64,000 bases of DNA from Icerya purchasi (GCA_039619475.1 CM077116.1:276101258-276165257), one strand, 5' to 3'; positions 37,101-49,607 are shown, numbered from the stretch's first letter. Numbers and translations: made by a program. Notes: generated by a model not told the origin, from the letters alone.

Positions 37101-40100
37101 GAATGCGACATCGTATTACTTTCTTATCTGGTCAAATTCTCACGAATGTCTTAGCCATAATTCACACGTGTGTTTTAACTGTTAATACAGTGACAAAAAA
37201 ATAAAAATAAATAAATAAATATACTGCCTATTAGCTTTGCATATTTTCAAAAATTATATTAATAATACACGAACAACAAACGTTAAAGAAGATAATAACG
37301 CAATAAAAGTATTAGAAATTTAAATTATACAGAAATAAATTTCGTATAAATTACAAAATCGTGGACAATTATTTTTTTCTTTTAGTAACAGAGAATTTTT
37401 TATTTATTAAAAATTATGTCGGTAGCTGATTTTCCGTTAAACCATTTTTTGTGCATGACCTAACTACAGACTAATATAGTACATTATATTTATAAATGCC
37501 TGCTAATTTTTTCCAAAATAAAACTGTACAATAATAACGAATTAATATACACACCCTGGTGTCATAAATGGATTTCCGAGATTATTAACGTGCCCACCTC
37601 CCATCATCGGACCCATATGACTATACTGTGTTGGCATGCCCATCATGCCATGTGGTGGCATCATACCCGGCGGTAAATTAGGCATTGAATTAATCGCCGA
37701 TGGATTTTCCGCCTTAAGTCTTTTCGGTGATGGATTATCATCATCGCTGTCAGAATTTCTACCATCTAATATAGTAAAAATAATATAATTTTAATTAAAC
37801 TGAAATACGTTAGTCATCTAGATCACTAATTTATATATATATATATATATATTACCACACACATACAGCAGCTTTAATCAATTTTCTTTGGAAAAGTTAA
37901 ACAATTAAAAACACAAAATCGAATTTGTAATCGAAAGATGATCAATTATTTTGGGAAAGCGTAGTTTATTGCTTTTATTCCCTTAAAGGAAAATAAATAA
38001 ATCAAAATAATCGATAAATTTTAAGATTGTAGGGTGTACTGCTAAAATAACGAAACTTCTACTTAAGGTAAGAAATAAAAATATACACTGAGATTTACTC
38101 ATTTGAAAAGTATTCCGTATAATCTGTTAAACAGTAGCGGCGATGAAAAATTAAAAAAAAAAAAAATTCACCTATTATGAAATGAGATATTACTGAGTTC
38201 TGCAAATGCTGCTTTGCATTTTTTCTCATTAGAACTTTTTTTGCATTAAATTAATAAACAAAGGGCACGAATATGTCTACACACATACCCCGTTGGGATA
38301 GGTAAATTGTAAACAGAAGTTTAATCTACAAGTGAAATAAATTGATCATTAATAATAACCAAACCTCTTCAATAGTAATATATACACATAATATTTTAAT
38401 TTTAAAAAGAAAACCATCGAACAAAAAATTATAGAGATAAGCTGACTATTACGCTTCGGAAGTATTAAAAAAGTCGTAAACAAAATCTTACAGCACCACG
38501 CAGCACATATCTCATATCTTTGGCATAAATATACGAATTGTTGTAAACAATGTTTAAACTAGTTAATAAAACATTTAGTATACTTCTTCATTCTGATAAC
38601 GAACTTAAAAGAACAAATTTACTAATAAAAATACGTTTTAAAAAGAAGTAAATTTGCATAACTTAAGAAAATTTCATTAATTGTCCATATTATTTGTAAT
38701 AAAGACCACTAATGGAGTTTAAACTTCTTGCAGCGTTAAATTTAATATTAACACATATACGTAGAGTAAAACTGATAAAATAATTTCTATAAGTAACAAA
38801 ATGTAAAACTATGTTATTTATGAATTATTCAATCAAAGAATTAATAAATCAATAAAAAAAGAAAAAAGTAGCATACAGAATAAGTATGTCAATTAAGTAT
38901 TTACATTAACAAGTTATGTACGAAAATACGATAGTTCAAGAAAAATGCTAAGCGCTGAAAAAACTAAATCGAAAATACCAAATTTAAGCTAATTTGATTT
39001 AATTTAAAAATTATCTACGTACAGATTCATTTATTTCGATAGTATTTTAATCGTTCAGTAAACTGAAAATTGACTAATGATAATGCTTTATTTATATGAT
39101 GCAAACCAGATAAAGGTTGCCGCAGTTACACCAGGCTGTTATATAAGTAAGAATATTACTTTTAGATCCTTGACGTTGTTTTTCATGCTCCTTCAGATCT
39201 TCATCCGGTATTCCTTCCATACCGTATATTTCTATTTCTATATTACATCTGTTTGAGAGTGAATTAGGAACTTTATCAATCGCTTCTTTATGTACCTAAA
39301 GAATTTAATTAAAATTTCAGAAATTGGTAACGAAATTTACGACAAAAAATAAAGGGGAACATTTAAATTAAACTATTCATTATTAAATTAGACAATACTA
39401 ATAAAATGTGAAGGAAATCAAACTTCACATTTCAGAACTGGCTTTGCAATGTTTAAGTTTCTCTAAATTATTTATTTCGTTAAAACTAGATCTCAAATAA
39501 AATTTAAATCCTAATGCAAATTAATTCAAATTTCATGAATTCACTAAGAGAATAATGTTTCTATCGAATTTTATTTGAATGATATCTTAGAGTTCTACGA
39601 ATTCACTGCGACAGCTTAAAATCATTTAATAAAAAAAATTACGAGATAAATTATTTGAAGAGTACGACTGTCTTTTTGTTATACTAATTTATTTGTTTTT
39701 TTTTTCTATCTATTGAAAACACAAAAAGAAATATATTTTTAGTACTTTCTAATTTTTTTGTAATGAGTATTTTTCACTTTAAAATTTTATAACATTTAAA
39801 ATTAAAATTAAACATCAGTTATATTTTTATTTTAAACATAATCCACGTTATCTTTAATGTAAAAAAATGATAATCTGTTTTTTCTCAATATGGCGGAATA
39901 AAAAAAATAACTAAATATTTTATCTTAATTATTTTGTAAAATTAGCAAATGAAAAAAGAAAAATGTCATACATACTTGCATACAATGAATTGATAATCCG
40001 GGGCCAGTGTACAATTTTTTATGACATATATGACATTTAAAATGCTTTGCCTTTTGATGTTGAATAAGAATTTTTTCGTCTTCAAATTCTCGATTGCAAT

Positions 40101-40715
40101 ACCTACATATTCTTATTAAGGTAAATTATTATATCTCAAACGAACTAAATGATAAGAAATAAAATTATAGTACAAAAATTAAGAACATTGCGTATAACTT
40201 CTAAAAATAAGTGAACTTATTTAAAATTAAAAATATTTTAACATACCGATAAAATTTTAACAAGAGTATTAATAATTTTTAAGGAACTTAAAACTGATAT
40301 GTACACAATTTACTTATTTAACATTACTTGATGGCAATAATGTCACTTAATTAAACCGGAGTTGGGTAAATTTGCGATATCTAAAATTTTACATACTTGA
40401 TATTCCGATATATTTTTTTCATTAAACGTACCGTTTTTACGTTTTAACTAAAATACAAATATATACTGCGAGCTTAAAAACATAAAATAATTTATATATC
40501 AAAAAGTAAAACTGATGAAAAAATAGATGTTTACGGATTAGCACAACGTATAAATTAATTTCACACTAGTGCGCAATATTTGGTTAAGTGAAATATTAAA
40601 ATTGTTTACGCATAAATGTACACATTACAAAAATTTATATAATTCGTCAATTTACAAAAATAACAAAAGGATACCAGCACCACGGCCGAGACAATCTTTT
40701 CTTCTTACGACCCAT
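31010..40715 (-). CDS. BuGZ: BuGZ / zinc finger protein 207 orthologue, ten coding exons, 460 aa
   Basis: Known for the family: BuGZ binds spindle microtubules, forms condensates, binds Bub3 through a GLEBS motif, brings it to kinetochores, and also acts in splicing. Exons, 5' to 3': 40715-40675, 40102-39976, 39295-39160, 37765-37555, 35228-35108, 34951-34869, 33496-33394, 33271-33092, 32513-32237, 31113-31010. All introns are GT-AG, phases agree, and the total is 1383 nt. Two C2H2 fingers lie at C13/C16/H29/H34 and C37/C40/H53/H58. A basic start (GRKKKR) and SPKRLK near residue 115 may be nuclear signals. Residues 120-240 are low-complexity Pro/Met/Ser. The GLEBS motif is at about 260-290 ([15 protein letters not shown]), then Gln/Ala runs and a Met-rich tail. 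The start codon is fixed by the conserved MGRKKK beginning. Confidence 0.93.
32237..32513 (-). CDS. BuGZ: BuGZ exon 9
   Basis: Codes for residues 335-426: a run of six Gln, two Ala-rich stretches, then Met/Pro-rich disordered sequence. Acceptor AATAG, donor GTAAAA, phase 1. Confidence 0.92.
33092..33271 (-). CDS. BuGZ: BuGZ exon 8 (long form)
   Basis: Codes for residues 275-334, starting with the GLEBS acidic pair EE and [10 protein letters not shown]. Two in-frame donors exist: an optimal GTAAGT after 33176 and GTGAGC after 33092. The long form is preferred because its end (AFAIQQHLE) runs smoothly into the Gln-rich start of exon 9. Confidence 0.8.
33394..33496 (-). CDS. BuGZ: BuGZ exon 7
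   Basis: Codes for residues 241-274 and holds the first part of the GLEBS motif ([10 protein letters not shown]). Donor GTAAAG, phase 0. Confidence 0.93.
34869..34951 (-). CDS. BuGZ: BuGZ exon 6
   Basis: Codes for residues 213-239, ending with the family-typical KPTFPAY just before the split S240. Acceptor TCTAG, donor GTATAA. Confidence 0.9.
35108..35228 (-). CDS. BuGZ: BuGZ exon 5
   Basis: Codes for residues 173-212, Ser/Thr/Ala-rich. Acceptor TTCAG, donor GTGAGT. Confidence 0.9.
35312..35576 (-). mobile_element. tRNA-derived SINE, copy 1, in BuGZ intron 4
   Basis: On the minus strand a tRNA-like head has an A box-like TAGCGCAGCAGT (35551-35562) and a B box-like GGGTTTTCGAGCTTGCC (35501-35517). 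Then comes a body shared with 45518-45690: TCGCTCCCAAGT, an AAATCTG block, CTCATTAG and a shared AAGGATATA near the 3' end. It lies in the same orientation as BuGZ. Confidence 0.6.
37555..37765 (-). CDS. BuGZ: BuGZ exon 4
   Basis: Codes for residues 102-172: an acidic SDSDDD stretch, SPKRLK, then a Pro/Met/Gly-rich disordered part with [10 protein letters not shown]. Donor GTGTGT, phase 2. Confidence 0.92.
37832..37852. repeat. (TA)n microsatellite in BuGZ intron 3
   Basis: About ten TA units about 70 bp upstream of the exon 4 acceptor. Confidence 0.9.
39160..39295 (-). CDS. BuGZ: BuGZ exon 3
   Basis: Codes for residues 57-101, the strongly conserved block after the fingers ([13 protein letters not shown]). 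Acceptor TTTAG, donor GTAATA, phase 1. Confidence 0.95.
39976..40102 (-). CDS. BuGZ: BuGZ exon 2
   Basis: Codes for residues 15-56, most of both C2H2 fingers. Acceptor TGTAG, donor GTATGT. The last zinc ligand of finger 2 (H58) is in exon 3. Confidence 0.95.
40675..40715 (-). CDS. BuGZ: BuGZ exon 1
   Basis: Encodes the conserved basic start and the first cysteine of finger 1 (residues 1-13 plus two bases of W14). The donor is GTATCC. Upstream 5' UTR and promoter are not identifiable by eye. Confidence 0.9.
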
Positions 40716-43700
40716 CGCTCAGCTTAACAAATTTTTCACACCACAGAACCTCTAAAGGAACTTGAAAACTTATTACACAAAAGTTAATTTAAGAATTTAA
40801 TCCGAAAATATATAATCAAAATATTAATTTCTTAATAAGTTTCTTAAATTATCCCAAATTATTAATAACCAACACAACCACAACACCTTCTAAACCAAAA
40901 GCTAGTAAATAGATTGTTATTCACGTTACACAATTACTTACAACCGAACTGATTATCGATTTGAAAGGTGAACTAAATTTGGTTCTATAAAATACTTCTG
41001 AAGTGGTAATATTTTATACATTGACATATTTTAATACTTCTGTCAGATATTTTTGTAAAAAATTAATCAGAACGTTATTTTAAATAATAAACACGGTTAA
41101 TTATTAATCTGTTCTACCATTTTATTTTTTTTCCATTTCTTTTATAAATTACTTACGGCTTCATTTTTAAAAATTTTATTTTAAATATTATTTCCAACAA
41201 TTAATATATATTAAATAATGTGATTCGTTTAATTTATAAATTATTTTACCATTACTTTAATAACATATTTAAATTTTTTAAACTAAAAATTTTTAACCTA
41301 AAATTATATTAATTTAATATAACAAATTACTTTAATTTGTTTTGTTTAAATTCGAGTTTTTTTTTCAATATTTCATTTAAACAAAGATAATAAATATTTT
41401 CTTTTCAAATAGAATTTCTCAGAAAAAACTATGCATATATATTTTAAAATCATACCATTTCGCGTTTATTACGGAAAATCGGATTAACATTTTTAAACAT
41501 TTAAAGTATCTTGTAATGATCAAGTCGGATATAATTGTTCCAAATGCATTATAATCACAAAATGTAACTTACCTAATAAAAAAGGACGTAATGCCAAGTT
41601 TACACGTTCGCCGAACATTCGCTTACATGTGCGATGGAATATTCGATAAATCGTAGTCTACTAGTGTAGGCAAATAACACTGCTTACTTATTCGTGTAAA
41701 TTCTTTGTATTCGGATCGGAACATTGCCAAATATTCATTTGTTGTTCATATGTGTATCAAAAAAGTGCCGATTATTTGCTTATATTAAAACGAATATCTC
41801 AGAAATTGTTGTAGTTACAGATTTTTGTTTAATAAGCATGATTATTTACTTCCAGTATGAAAAAGAGCAAAGTCGCTGGACATAACGGTGCCTGGTGACT
41901 AAAATATATCGTACTACAGCTGAATAAATGTGATTACACGAGTAATTCCTACATAAAAATAAGATAAGTTGCTGTTTCTTTTAAGCAAATTTAAAAAATA
42001 CATAATTATCGGTTTTATTAATTTATGATAAGAAAAAATTATTTTCCTGTAAATAAAAGACATTTAAAGTAATGAAAACTTTATTTCATAACCAGAATTG
42101 ATAGGATTTTTTTCTGCATACATTCTTTAGTTTCTTTTTTATTTTGTATTTGGGGAATGTCTGAAAATTCAACGTTCAAAAGTGGAATATTTTAAAATCA
42201 TTTAATTATTTCCTGAACAATATTTCGTGGAAATGAACTTTTGTATTTTACTTTTAATGGGCAGATTCCAGAGAGACATTTTTGTGGGGGAAATTACATA
42301 ATTACGTAATATTTTATACGGTAGACAGCAAATTTGAGAAATACCTTGTTTCATAAAGAAAAACAAACAGAAAATCCTTTAGAAATTTAAAAATGTTTTA
42401 CAAATACATAACTATATTATAGTTTAATTTAAATTTTGTTTTATTTTTAGATGAAAAATAAAAAAATAAAATTGTAGCTAAAATGGTAGTTCAGAATTGT
42501 AAGTAGTAAATTGCTAGAAAGAATAGAACGATAGTATTTTTATTAGACTATACTTCTTTTTTACTTTTGTTGGTAATCCGATCTGAATTATTACTCCGTA
42601 AGCAAGTTAAAAGTATATACTATATATTTCTTATTGAACTATTTTCATTTACATTGCAAAATAAAAATTAAAAATTAATAAAAAAGACAAAAAAACGACA
42701 ACAGTAGTGTTTAAAACAAAATAAAAATGTAACATCAATACTTTTACAAGAAAACAGTATTAAATATTAGTTATAATTAAATCTATATGTATAACATTTA
42801 TACGAAGTTTTTATAGTGTAAATTAAGTTTCTCTGTTGTAAAAAATTTTTTCATCGAGGATTTGGTTTTTTGATGGGGTAATATCGCTTATCTCCCCCCC
42901 CCCACGCCGGTATCCGTCTCTGACTTATAATTACGTTGAAAATGAAATAAATATTTGCGGAAGCTAGAATTTTCTTAAAACTGAAAAAAAAGTAGAATAT
43001 AAATAAATGAACAAATTAACTGAGAAGTTAAAACAGTTATATATAGTTTGAAATGTTTTGTTTAAATAGAACTTTGTTTTTCACCATTAAACTTAATAAC
43101 AAAAAAAAAGTGGTTATAAATTTACTCTGTTAAATTTAATTGCGCCATTTTCTTAAAATCCACCGTAAAATTTTCTTTAGCTTTTAATATGACATTTACA
43201 TATTCCTGTTTAATTTTGTTTTACATTATGCGTTGAAAGATTTTATTTTGCATGTTATAAAGAAATAAACAAAACAAGTAAACCCTTTTAAATTTTTTAT
43301 ATCCGTAAAGAATTCATTTTTCTACATGATATCCGACTATTAATGTAAACAAGGTAGGTAATACGTTTAATTGAATTTGTGAAATTTTTAATTTCATTAA
43401 TGGTCACCAACTCTACTAAATTGAAGAATTTTTGTGTAATTTTTGTGTTTATTTCTTAAAATCATAAACGATAAATAATTAAATACTTCGATTTTCTGCA
43501 ACAGGAATTGATTGTTCGCGACTATTGCTAAAATAAACTGTTCTCTAATATTAATTCTTTTTGTATTTTTTAATTTGTGTATGTATGTATATTACTTGTT
43601 AGTATCGACTACCAGCTTTTATCTTGATACGTTTGCGAATAGTGACAACTGTAAATAATTATATCAAATAAAATGTATAGAATGCATTTATTTTTCAATA

Positions 43701-45517
43701 GCATGAAATTTGCCCGCACGATTCAATAACTGCCTTAGGTTTCGTTAGTCTCACTTACTCGCGCGTCAATTCTTACCTCTTATTGAAATATTTACATTTA
43801 TATAAATTTAGTCCTAGGTAGACATCTAAAATCGTTAACGTTCAATTGATCTCGAGTTAGCAGTTTAATTAAAACAATGAACGACTATCTTTAAATTGTT
43901 AAGTCTTGCATACTCTTTCAGGCTACAATTTCCCGGGGAAAAACACAAATCCGCAATTGTTCAGAATGGCTAGCAAACCAATACATTACTAACGAATTCA
44001 TAGAACTAATTCTGCCAGGTGCTGTCGGGGGAGAAAAGGCACTCGTATGCAATAAAAAGAACGAGCAAAAAAAAGGTCATGAACGAGCACATTTAATATT
44101 CCTTACACACACACACACACATACTTACTTGAACTCTGTGCAAATCTAAGTCTTTGAAGAAAACTTTTACATTGAAATTTCGCATTGAATCACGAATATC
44201 ACTATCTTTAATCAGTTCATCAAAGAAGATTTTCAAATTTCCTTCTGCGTTTTACAGTTAATGAAATGTTTGTCTGCCATTTTTCAGTAATATTTTTGGC
44301 TTCGTCTATTAATAAGTCAGGTTTATCTCGTAAATTATGCTCGAAATTTTTTCTAAAAAATTATACCTTCATTAAAGCCCGAAGTAGGATTTTGTAGCAT
44401 CCTTTATTCTAAAATTTTGTTCTGAAACGTACTATATAAGTAACAAAATGAATTGAAATTATATCGTTGTTCGTCTTAACGTAGCATTCATTTCTCTCTA
44501 CAGTTTTCACTGATGTCAATATAATATTCGATAAATAAATCATAACTGGAAAAAGATCAATTCTGACTGTCATCAGAGAGCCGAGTTCAGATAGTCACCT
44601 AGTAGGACATTAAGGAGTTTTCTTTTCTGTTTAAATTTCCATTTAATTCTTGTCATTTTGGTAACCTTTTGCAAAAATATATATACATATATTACTTCAT
44701 TGTTAAATCATGAAAGGAAGATATTTCTGTGCTTTCATTTACAGAATCCTTTAATATTAAATTAATATTATGCGTAGTACAGTGTGCATATTCTGCATTT
44801 AATGAATTTTCCTTAATTTTAGTTGTAGTCTGTTGCAATATTCACTCGTGGCAACTGCTACATCGTATCCTTTTTCACAACATTTCCTGATACAAGTATT
44901 ATTTTCTTATGAATGGTTTTTTACCCGTGTAACTGTTTGATTAAAAATTTCAATGAACATCAAAAATAATTTATTTATCAAAATTTTTTCATTGAATGAG
45001 TATCCTGGGAAAAAATCGGTTGAATTAGGTCGCCCGTGTTGCATAATTCTGTGAGTTCCTTTTTTTCCCTTAATGTATTAATTTCTTTACGACTATACCA
45101 TCCTTGACTTTTGATGCAGTAATAATGATGTTTCTAACTCGACATCTGATATGAATTAGAGCTCAAATTAAGATGTTTCACTATCCTTTTCGTTACATTC
45201 TGTTTTGAACATGCAACAAATATTATCTAAATAAATCATACTGTTTCTGTCTTTGTCGAAATGCGACACAAAACTACTATCTAATACATATCGACAAACC
45301 ACAACACACAGTTTTTAGATCGTACTGTAGTCCGCAGCTCAGTGTGTGCCCGGGTTTGTTATTAGAAGTATTTATTTACATATGCGGATGTGTAATTGTT
45401 ATTTGAGACATTTCGCACCATAAAGGGGTGGCGAATTAAACACTGTAAATATGTAGTAGTTGACTACATATTTGAAGAAATACACATTTTTGTTGCCACA
45501 TAAGTGAAGTAAAGTAG
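40716..45517. other. AT-rich region upstream of BuGZ
   Basis: The first few hundred bases should contain the BuGZ promoter and 5' UTR, but no TATA box, initiator or CpG-rich patch stands out. The rest is AT-rich non-coding sequence with a C-run at 42894-42904 next to a possible hAT-like end. No other gene was recognised. Confidence 0.5.
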
Positions 45518-45690
45518 GTCCCATATATCCTTCATAAGGTATCATGGATTGTGAAGTTAAGGTTCACAATGTACTAAGTCCATCGACTCTAATGAGAGTA
45601 GGGGGGCCAGTTCCTTTCTTTCGGTCGCCTTTACTTTCCCAGATTTTTTTGGTACCCAATTATTTAAGGCTGGGTAAACTTGGGAGCGAC
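45518..45690 (-). mobile_element. tRNA-derived SINE, copy 2 (lacks the tRNA head)
   Basis: It matches the body of the copy at 35312-35485: TCGCTCCCAAGTTTA, GGTACCAAAAAAATCTGGG, CTCTCATTAG, GTACATTGTG and AAGGATATA. The tRNA-like head is missing, as expected for a 5'-truncated retrocopy. The ORF at 45544-45771 is this sequence read on the other strand. Confidence 0.6.
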
Positions 45691-45936
45691 CATAGAGATC
45701 AGAAAATTTTTAACGAAGCATTAAAAACTGATGAAGAAACAGAAAACATATATGGATATTACATGAAATGAATGAATGAATAAAAAGTATAAGTAAAGTA
45801 AAGCAAGTACCTTATATTGAAGGTGTATTGTTATAAAAATTTAGTGAAGAGAAATAACACATACCGGGCAACGAAGCTCTCACTGCGCACCCAATTTACA
45901 TAATAGCAACAGACTTAAATTAAATTATGATACATA

Positions 45937-46277
45937 AATTACAACGTAATTCTTAGGCTACCCCCCATTCGAAAAAATGTCCCAATTTTATGTAACGTTT
46001 GTTATATTTTATAAGATTTTTGTTATTGTTATTTAAAAAATGTCATAATTTTATATAATGAAATATGTAACGAAAAAATGTCTTAATTTTATATAACGGA
46101 AGTTAAATGTTAGAATAGGATTTTTGTGGTTATGTTATTTTTTGTGTGTGTTGATGCCAGTAAGAATTACGTTGTAAATTTTGATCATTTTATACAAAGT
46201 ATAGAAGAGAAAGAGACAGAAATGAAAGCAAGAGGGGTCGAGGGGCACAGCCCCTTGCGAGGTCAAAATGGCCGAGT

Positions 46278-46278
<1 letters not shown>
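45937..46278 (+). mobile_element. Dispersed inverted-end repeat, copy C
   Basis: A perfect 17-bp inverted repeat: TTACAACGTAATTCTTA at 45939-45955 and TAAGAATTACGTTGTAA at 46161-46177. The tail (AGAAGAGAAAGAGACAG, GAGGGGCACAGCCCCTTGCG, ATGGCCGAGTTATA) is the best-preserved of the four copies and includes a perfect AGGGGC/GCCCCT hairpin. A TA/GT microsatellite follows at once. Confidence 0.75.

Positions 46279-46324
<46 letters not shown>
46276..46324. repeat. (TA)n-(GT)n microsatellite
   Basis: About nine TA units followed by about fifteen GT units, directly abutting the tail of copy C. Confidence 0.9.
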
Positions 46325-46326
<2 letters not shown>

Positions 46327-46499
46327 GCGTGAGAATACAGGGAAAAGTAGAAATAAACCCTACTTAGCTGTAATCTAAACGTTTATGTATAAATTAAGAT
46401 TGGTTTTACACGTGCGAATAATAGTTGAGCATCTAAACAGGTAAGGGATAGCTGAAGAAATAAAAATAGTTGAACATATATTTAGAAAATAATATTGTT

Positions 46500-47050
46500 T
46501 GGGTAACTAGGACGCGAAAAGCAAATGTTTCATTCGTTTATATCGTGATTGCAAGTGTGCTGCTTGCGGTTCCCAGTTTGTTGTACAAGTGGATATTGAC
46601 TTATCGGGCACTTGTCGTGGAACTTGGCGGCAGCTTTTTTATTGACAGTATTGTTGTATCATCAGCATACAGAGAAATGTTAACGTCTTGTATTCGTGGT
46701 AAATCGTTGATGTATAGGATGTAAAGGAAGGAGCCAAGGATGCTACCCTGTGGCACGCCAACAGTCAGGGCTCTCTGATTGGAGTAAGTATTACTCAGCC
46801 TGACTGTGAAAGATCTAGAAGAGAGATAGGATTTTATAATAATATTAAGATATGTGGGCAAGCTGTAACGCAATATTTTATATACTACGCCATTATGCCA
46901 AGTTATACCAAAAACTTTTTCGAGGTCTAACAGTAGCAGATCAGTATGTTTATTTAAATTAAATTGATCGGTTATATAATCAGCAGGATAAGCTAATTGC
47001 ATAATGGTAGGTAGTTGCGATCTAAATTCAAACTATGCATCTTTCAGGAT
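46500..47050 (-). pseudogene. Jockey/CR1-like reverse transcriptase fragment
   Basis: A 133-codon frame (46601-47002) shows LLLLDLEKVFGITWH (first catalytic block, with the second Asp changed to Gly), GVPQGSILGSFLYILY and LYADDTTI (the catalytic YADD). Upstream on the minus strand, a block matching the FGFR..HST region holds an in-frame stop. Downstream the frame breaks up near 46500-46600. The blocks match Jockey/CR1-type RTs, and it is not part of the intact element at the left edge. Confidence 0.85.
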
Positions 47051-48684
47051 ATTATATTCATTGGCGTGTGGATGACCTTTTCGGTTATTTTACTTATATT
47101 ACTAATTTAACTAATGGGCGTAGGTTAATATGAAAATAAACATAAACAAAATAAAAGTCACGAAATTCAGTAGACATAAAACTAGTGAAATAAAAGTGAA
47201 CATAGATGGGCAACCAAGGACGTTGCCAGCCGATGAGCCTGGGGGGGGGGGAGCAAGATGATAGAAAATAGGACATGACCTTTATCGAACAAGTGATAGT
47301 GGATATATCTTTACTTTTAATGTTTAAACATACTCGTGATAGTCAAGCAGTACAAGTATGTAAACAAAAGTTTTTTTGCAATATTAACAATAGAGAATTT
47401 TAAATGAAACTTGTAAGCTTATAATTTCCGCTAAATTTATTGGTAAAGTTATAAACGCTAACTTTTCTGGTAATTTATGCAGTTATTAATGATGTAGCGT
47501 CATGAGGAATTTTTAAATATAAAACAGAATTATAGCAATGTTTTCAACTTTGCAAGTTTAAAAAATGAACTTTCAGTTGTCTTTCATGAAAAATGGTCAA
47601 ATTTTAACAGAGAAAATGGTCTGCGTATTCTTACAGCTTGGAAATCAGTTATCGAATTGATTAAATTACATGAGCATTAGTTGTTTATTTTATATTTTGT
47701 GCTTTCTATTGTATAATGTTGGTTTTTATTATACAGTTTATAACAAACAGGCATGTATTCACCTACATTTTTCTATTGTATATTTTGGTTTTCTGTTTAC
47801 TCTTTCCGTTTGTATTTTCGGCTTTTCGTTTGGTTTGAGTTTTGTTTATCAGTTCGTCGTTTATCTCTTCTTTTGTCGGCGTGTTTGTTGTTTACCAATT
47901 CTTGTTAATTTTTATTATATAAGGCCGTGTTTACTGTTTTGTCAGCTTAGTTACTTTTTGATGACGATAGGTGTAATCCACTCGAACGTCAGAAATAAAG
48001 GTATTATTTTAACACAGTGTCACTGCAATTTATTTAAGATGGTTCTTCGGTACTTGATAAATGTAATATTATAAATGTTTTTTTTTTTTTTCAGAAGTAG
48101 GTACATACAATTTCTTAATTAACATTTTGATGCATTTTAAGCATTTTGTTATGTAAGTCAGTACACGGCTTAACAGACCACTGCTAATAACGCAGGTTAA
48201 ACAAAGAGCGGAAGTAAAAATCAGAAGCGTCTTAAGTTATTATTTACCTGAAAATTATTGAATAAATCCCTCTTAAAATTAAAAATATATGTAATTTATA
48301 TATAACATATTATTGATGAGAATAATTTTCATTTTTCTTGGACAGTACTATGTCGCTGCAGTGCTTAAATCTCATCAAAGCATTTCATTGGTTTATCAGA
48401 ATTTTTAAATTTCGGCTGGAATCATGAATTAAGAAGAAAAATGAGAGATGTTAAGTAGATTTATGATCTTATGATACGGAGTAGAAGAGCACGTAACATA
48501 GTACGGTAGTGTTGCTTAAAATTTAACTTGCATACAATATAGCGCTTTCTAACAAAAATTTACTAAAGCTGGTAAATAAACTTTTTTATTTTATTTCCGC
48601 TAGATTTCGATAGTATCGATAGGCGCATATAATAGAGAAGGAAAAAATCGTATGATGCGGTTAATCTACTACATACATTAATAG
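47051..48684. other. Non-coding stretch
   Basis: A G-run at 47241-47251 sits next to a CAAGGACGTTGCCAGCC motif that resembles a hAT end. The 134-codon plus ORF (47670-48074) is T-rich and hydrophobic, as expected for chance frames in T-rich DNA. Confidence 0.45.
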
Positions 48685-49046
48685 TAGGGATGTGAAAAAA
48701 TAATCGATTTTCATATTAATCGATCATTTTTTTCTAATAACCGATTTTCTTAATAATAACAATTGATTTTTAATAAATCGATTATTTAAATTACCAGAAA
48801 ATTTATGGAAATAATTCTTTTTAGTTTTCTTATTGTTTAAAGTTAAAGTTTCTGGAACATTGCCTGCCTGTAGGCATCTTCAACTTAACGTCGGTTGCGT
48901 TGTCAAATGAGCCAAAATAGGTCCAGGATATGCTACACTATATTAGAGCGGCCAACCTGTTAAAATACTTCTAATCTTGCACTGATTCATGTGCTGTAAT
49001 AATCTTGGCGATTACACACACACATGGACCATATACACATACATAC

Positions 49047-49084
<38 letters not shown>

Positions 49085-49354
49085 TTAAAAAAAAAAGTTG
49101 AAGTTTAGAGAGAGATTTGTTTTGTTTTGTTTTTTAGTTTTTAGTTTTGAGACTAGAAGATTGTCGTTTTGTTTATTTCTCATGCTTATCGTTTTATCTT
49201 ATTTTTATTCTAATGAACTGTTAATATTAGTCTCTTAGTTTTATTATTATATAGAAAAGTATGCAGCTTTCTAAGTGATAGAAAAAAGTCAAATTTTCCA
49301 CAACAATCGATTTAATTAATTAATCGATTTTTTTCACTCAATGTCACAATCCTA
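48685..49354. mobile_element. Probable non-autonomous hAT-like element with ATCGATT-rich ends
   Basis: TAGGGATGTGA at the left faces the complement of TAGGATTGTGA at the right. Both ends are followed by repeated ATCGATT motifs. Right-flank GATGATAG and left-flank ATTAATAG agree at only 5 of 8 bases, so the target duplication is uncertain. Inside is a (TA)n tract at 49052-49077 and no clear ORF. Confidence 0.5.
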
Positions 49355-49607
49355 GATGATAGCGACAAATTAACGAGATCTATCAGAAGTGCAGCCGATT
49401 AAAATTACACATCATATCGAATAACAACAGTATGTTCAAAATTAAGTAGCTCGAGGCTGTTAAATATGTTGTTATGGACAATTGCTTTTACGTTACGGGA
49501 CCGCGATTACTCCTGAATGTAGTCATTGTAAAATGAAACCGTCGAATGAATGAGTACATATATTTAATCTGAATCAGACAAGTAACGGTAATTTTATTTG
49601 TTAATGT

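Noticed and set aside
45544..45771. 75-codon ORF
   Set aside because: It is the antisense of the SINE body, which recurs at 35312-35576 without an ORF.
46126..46326. 66-codon ORF ending in Cys-Val repeats
   Set aside because: It is the dispersed repeat copy C plus a GT microsatellite.
47670..48074. 134-codon plus-strand ORF, hydrophobic throughout
   Set aside because: It is made of T-rich codons in T-rich DNA, has no domain or conserved word, and the apparent membrane character follows from base composition.
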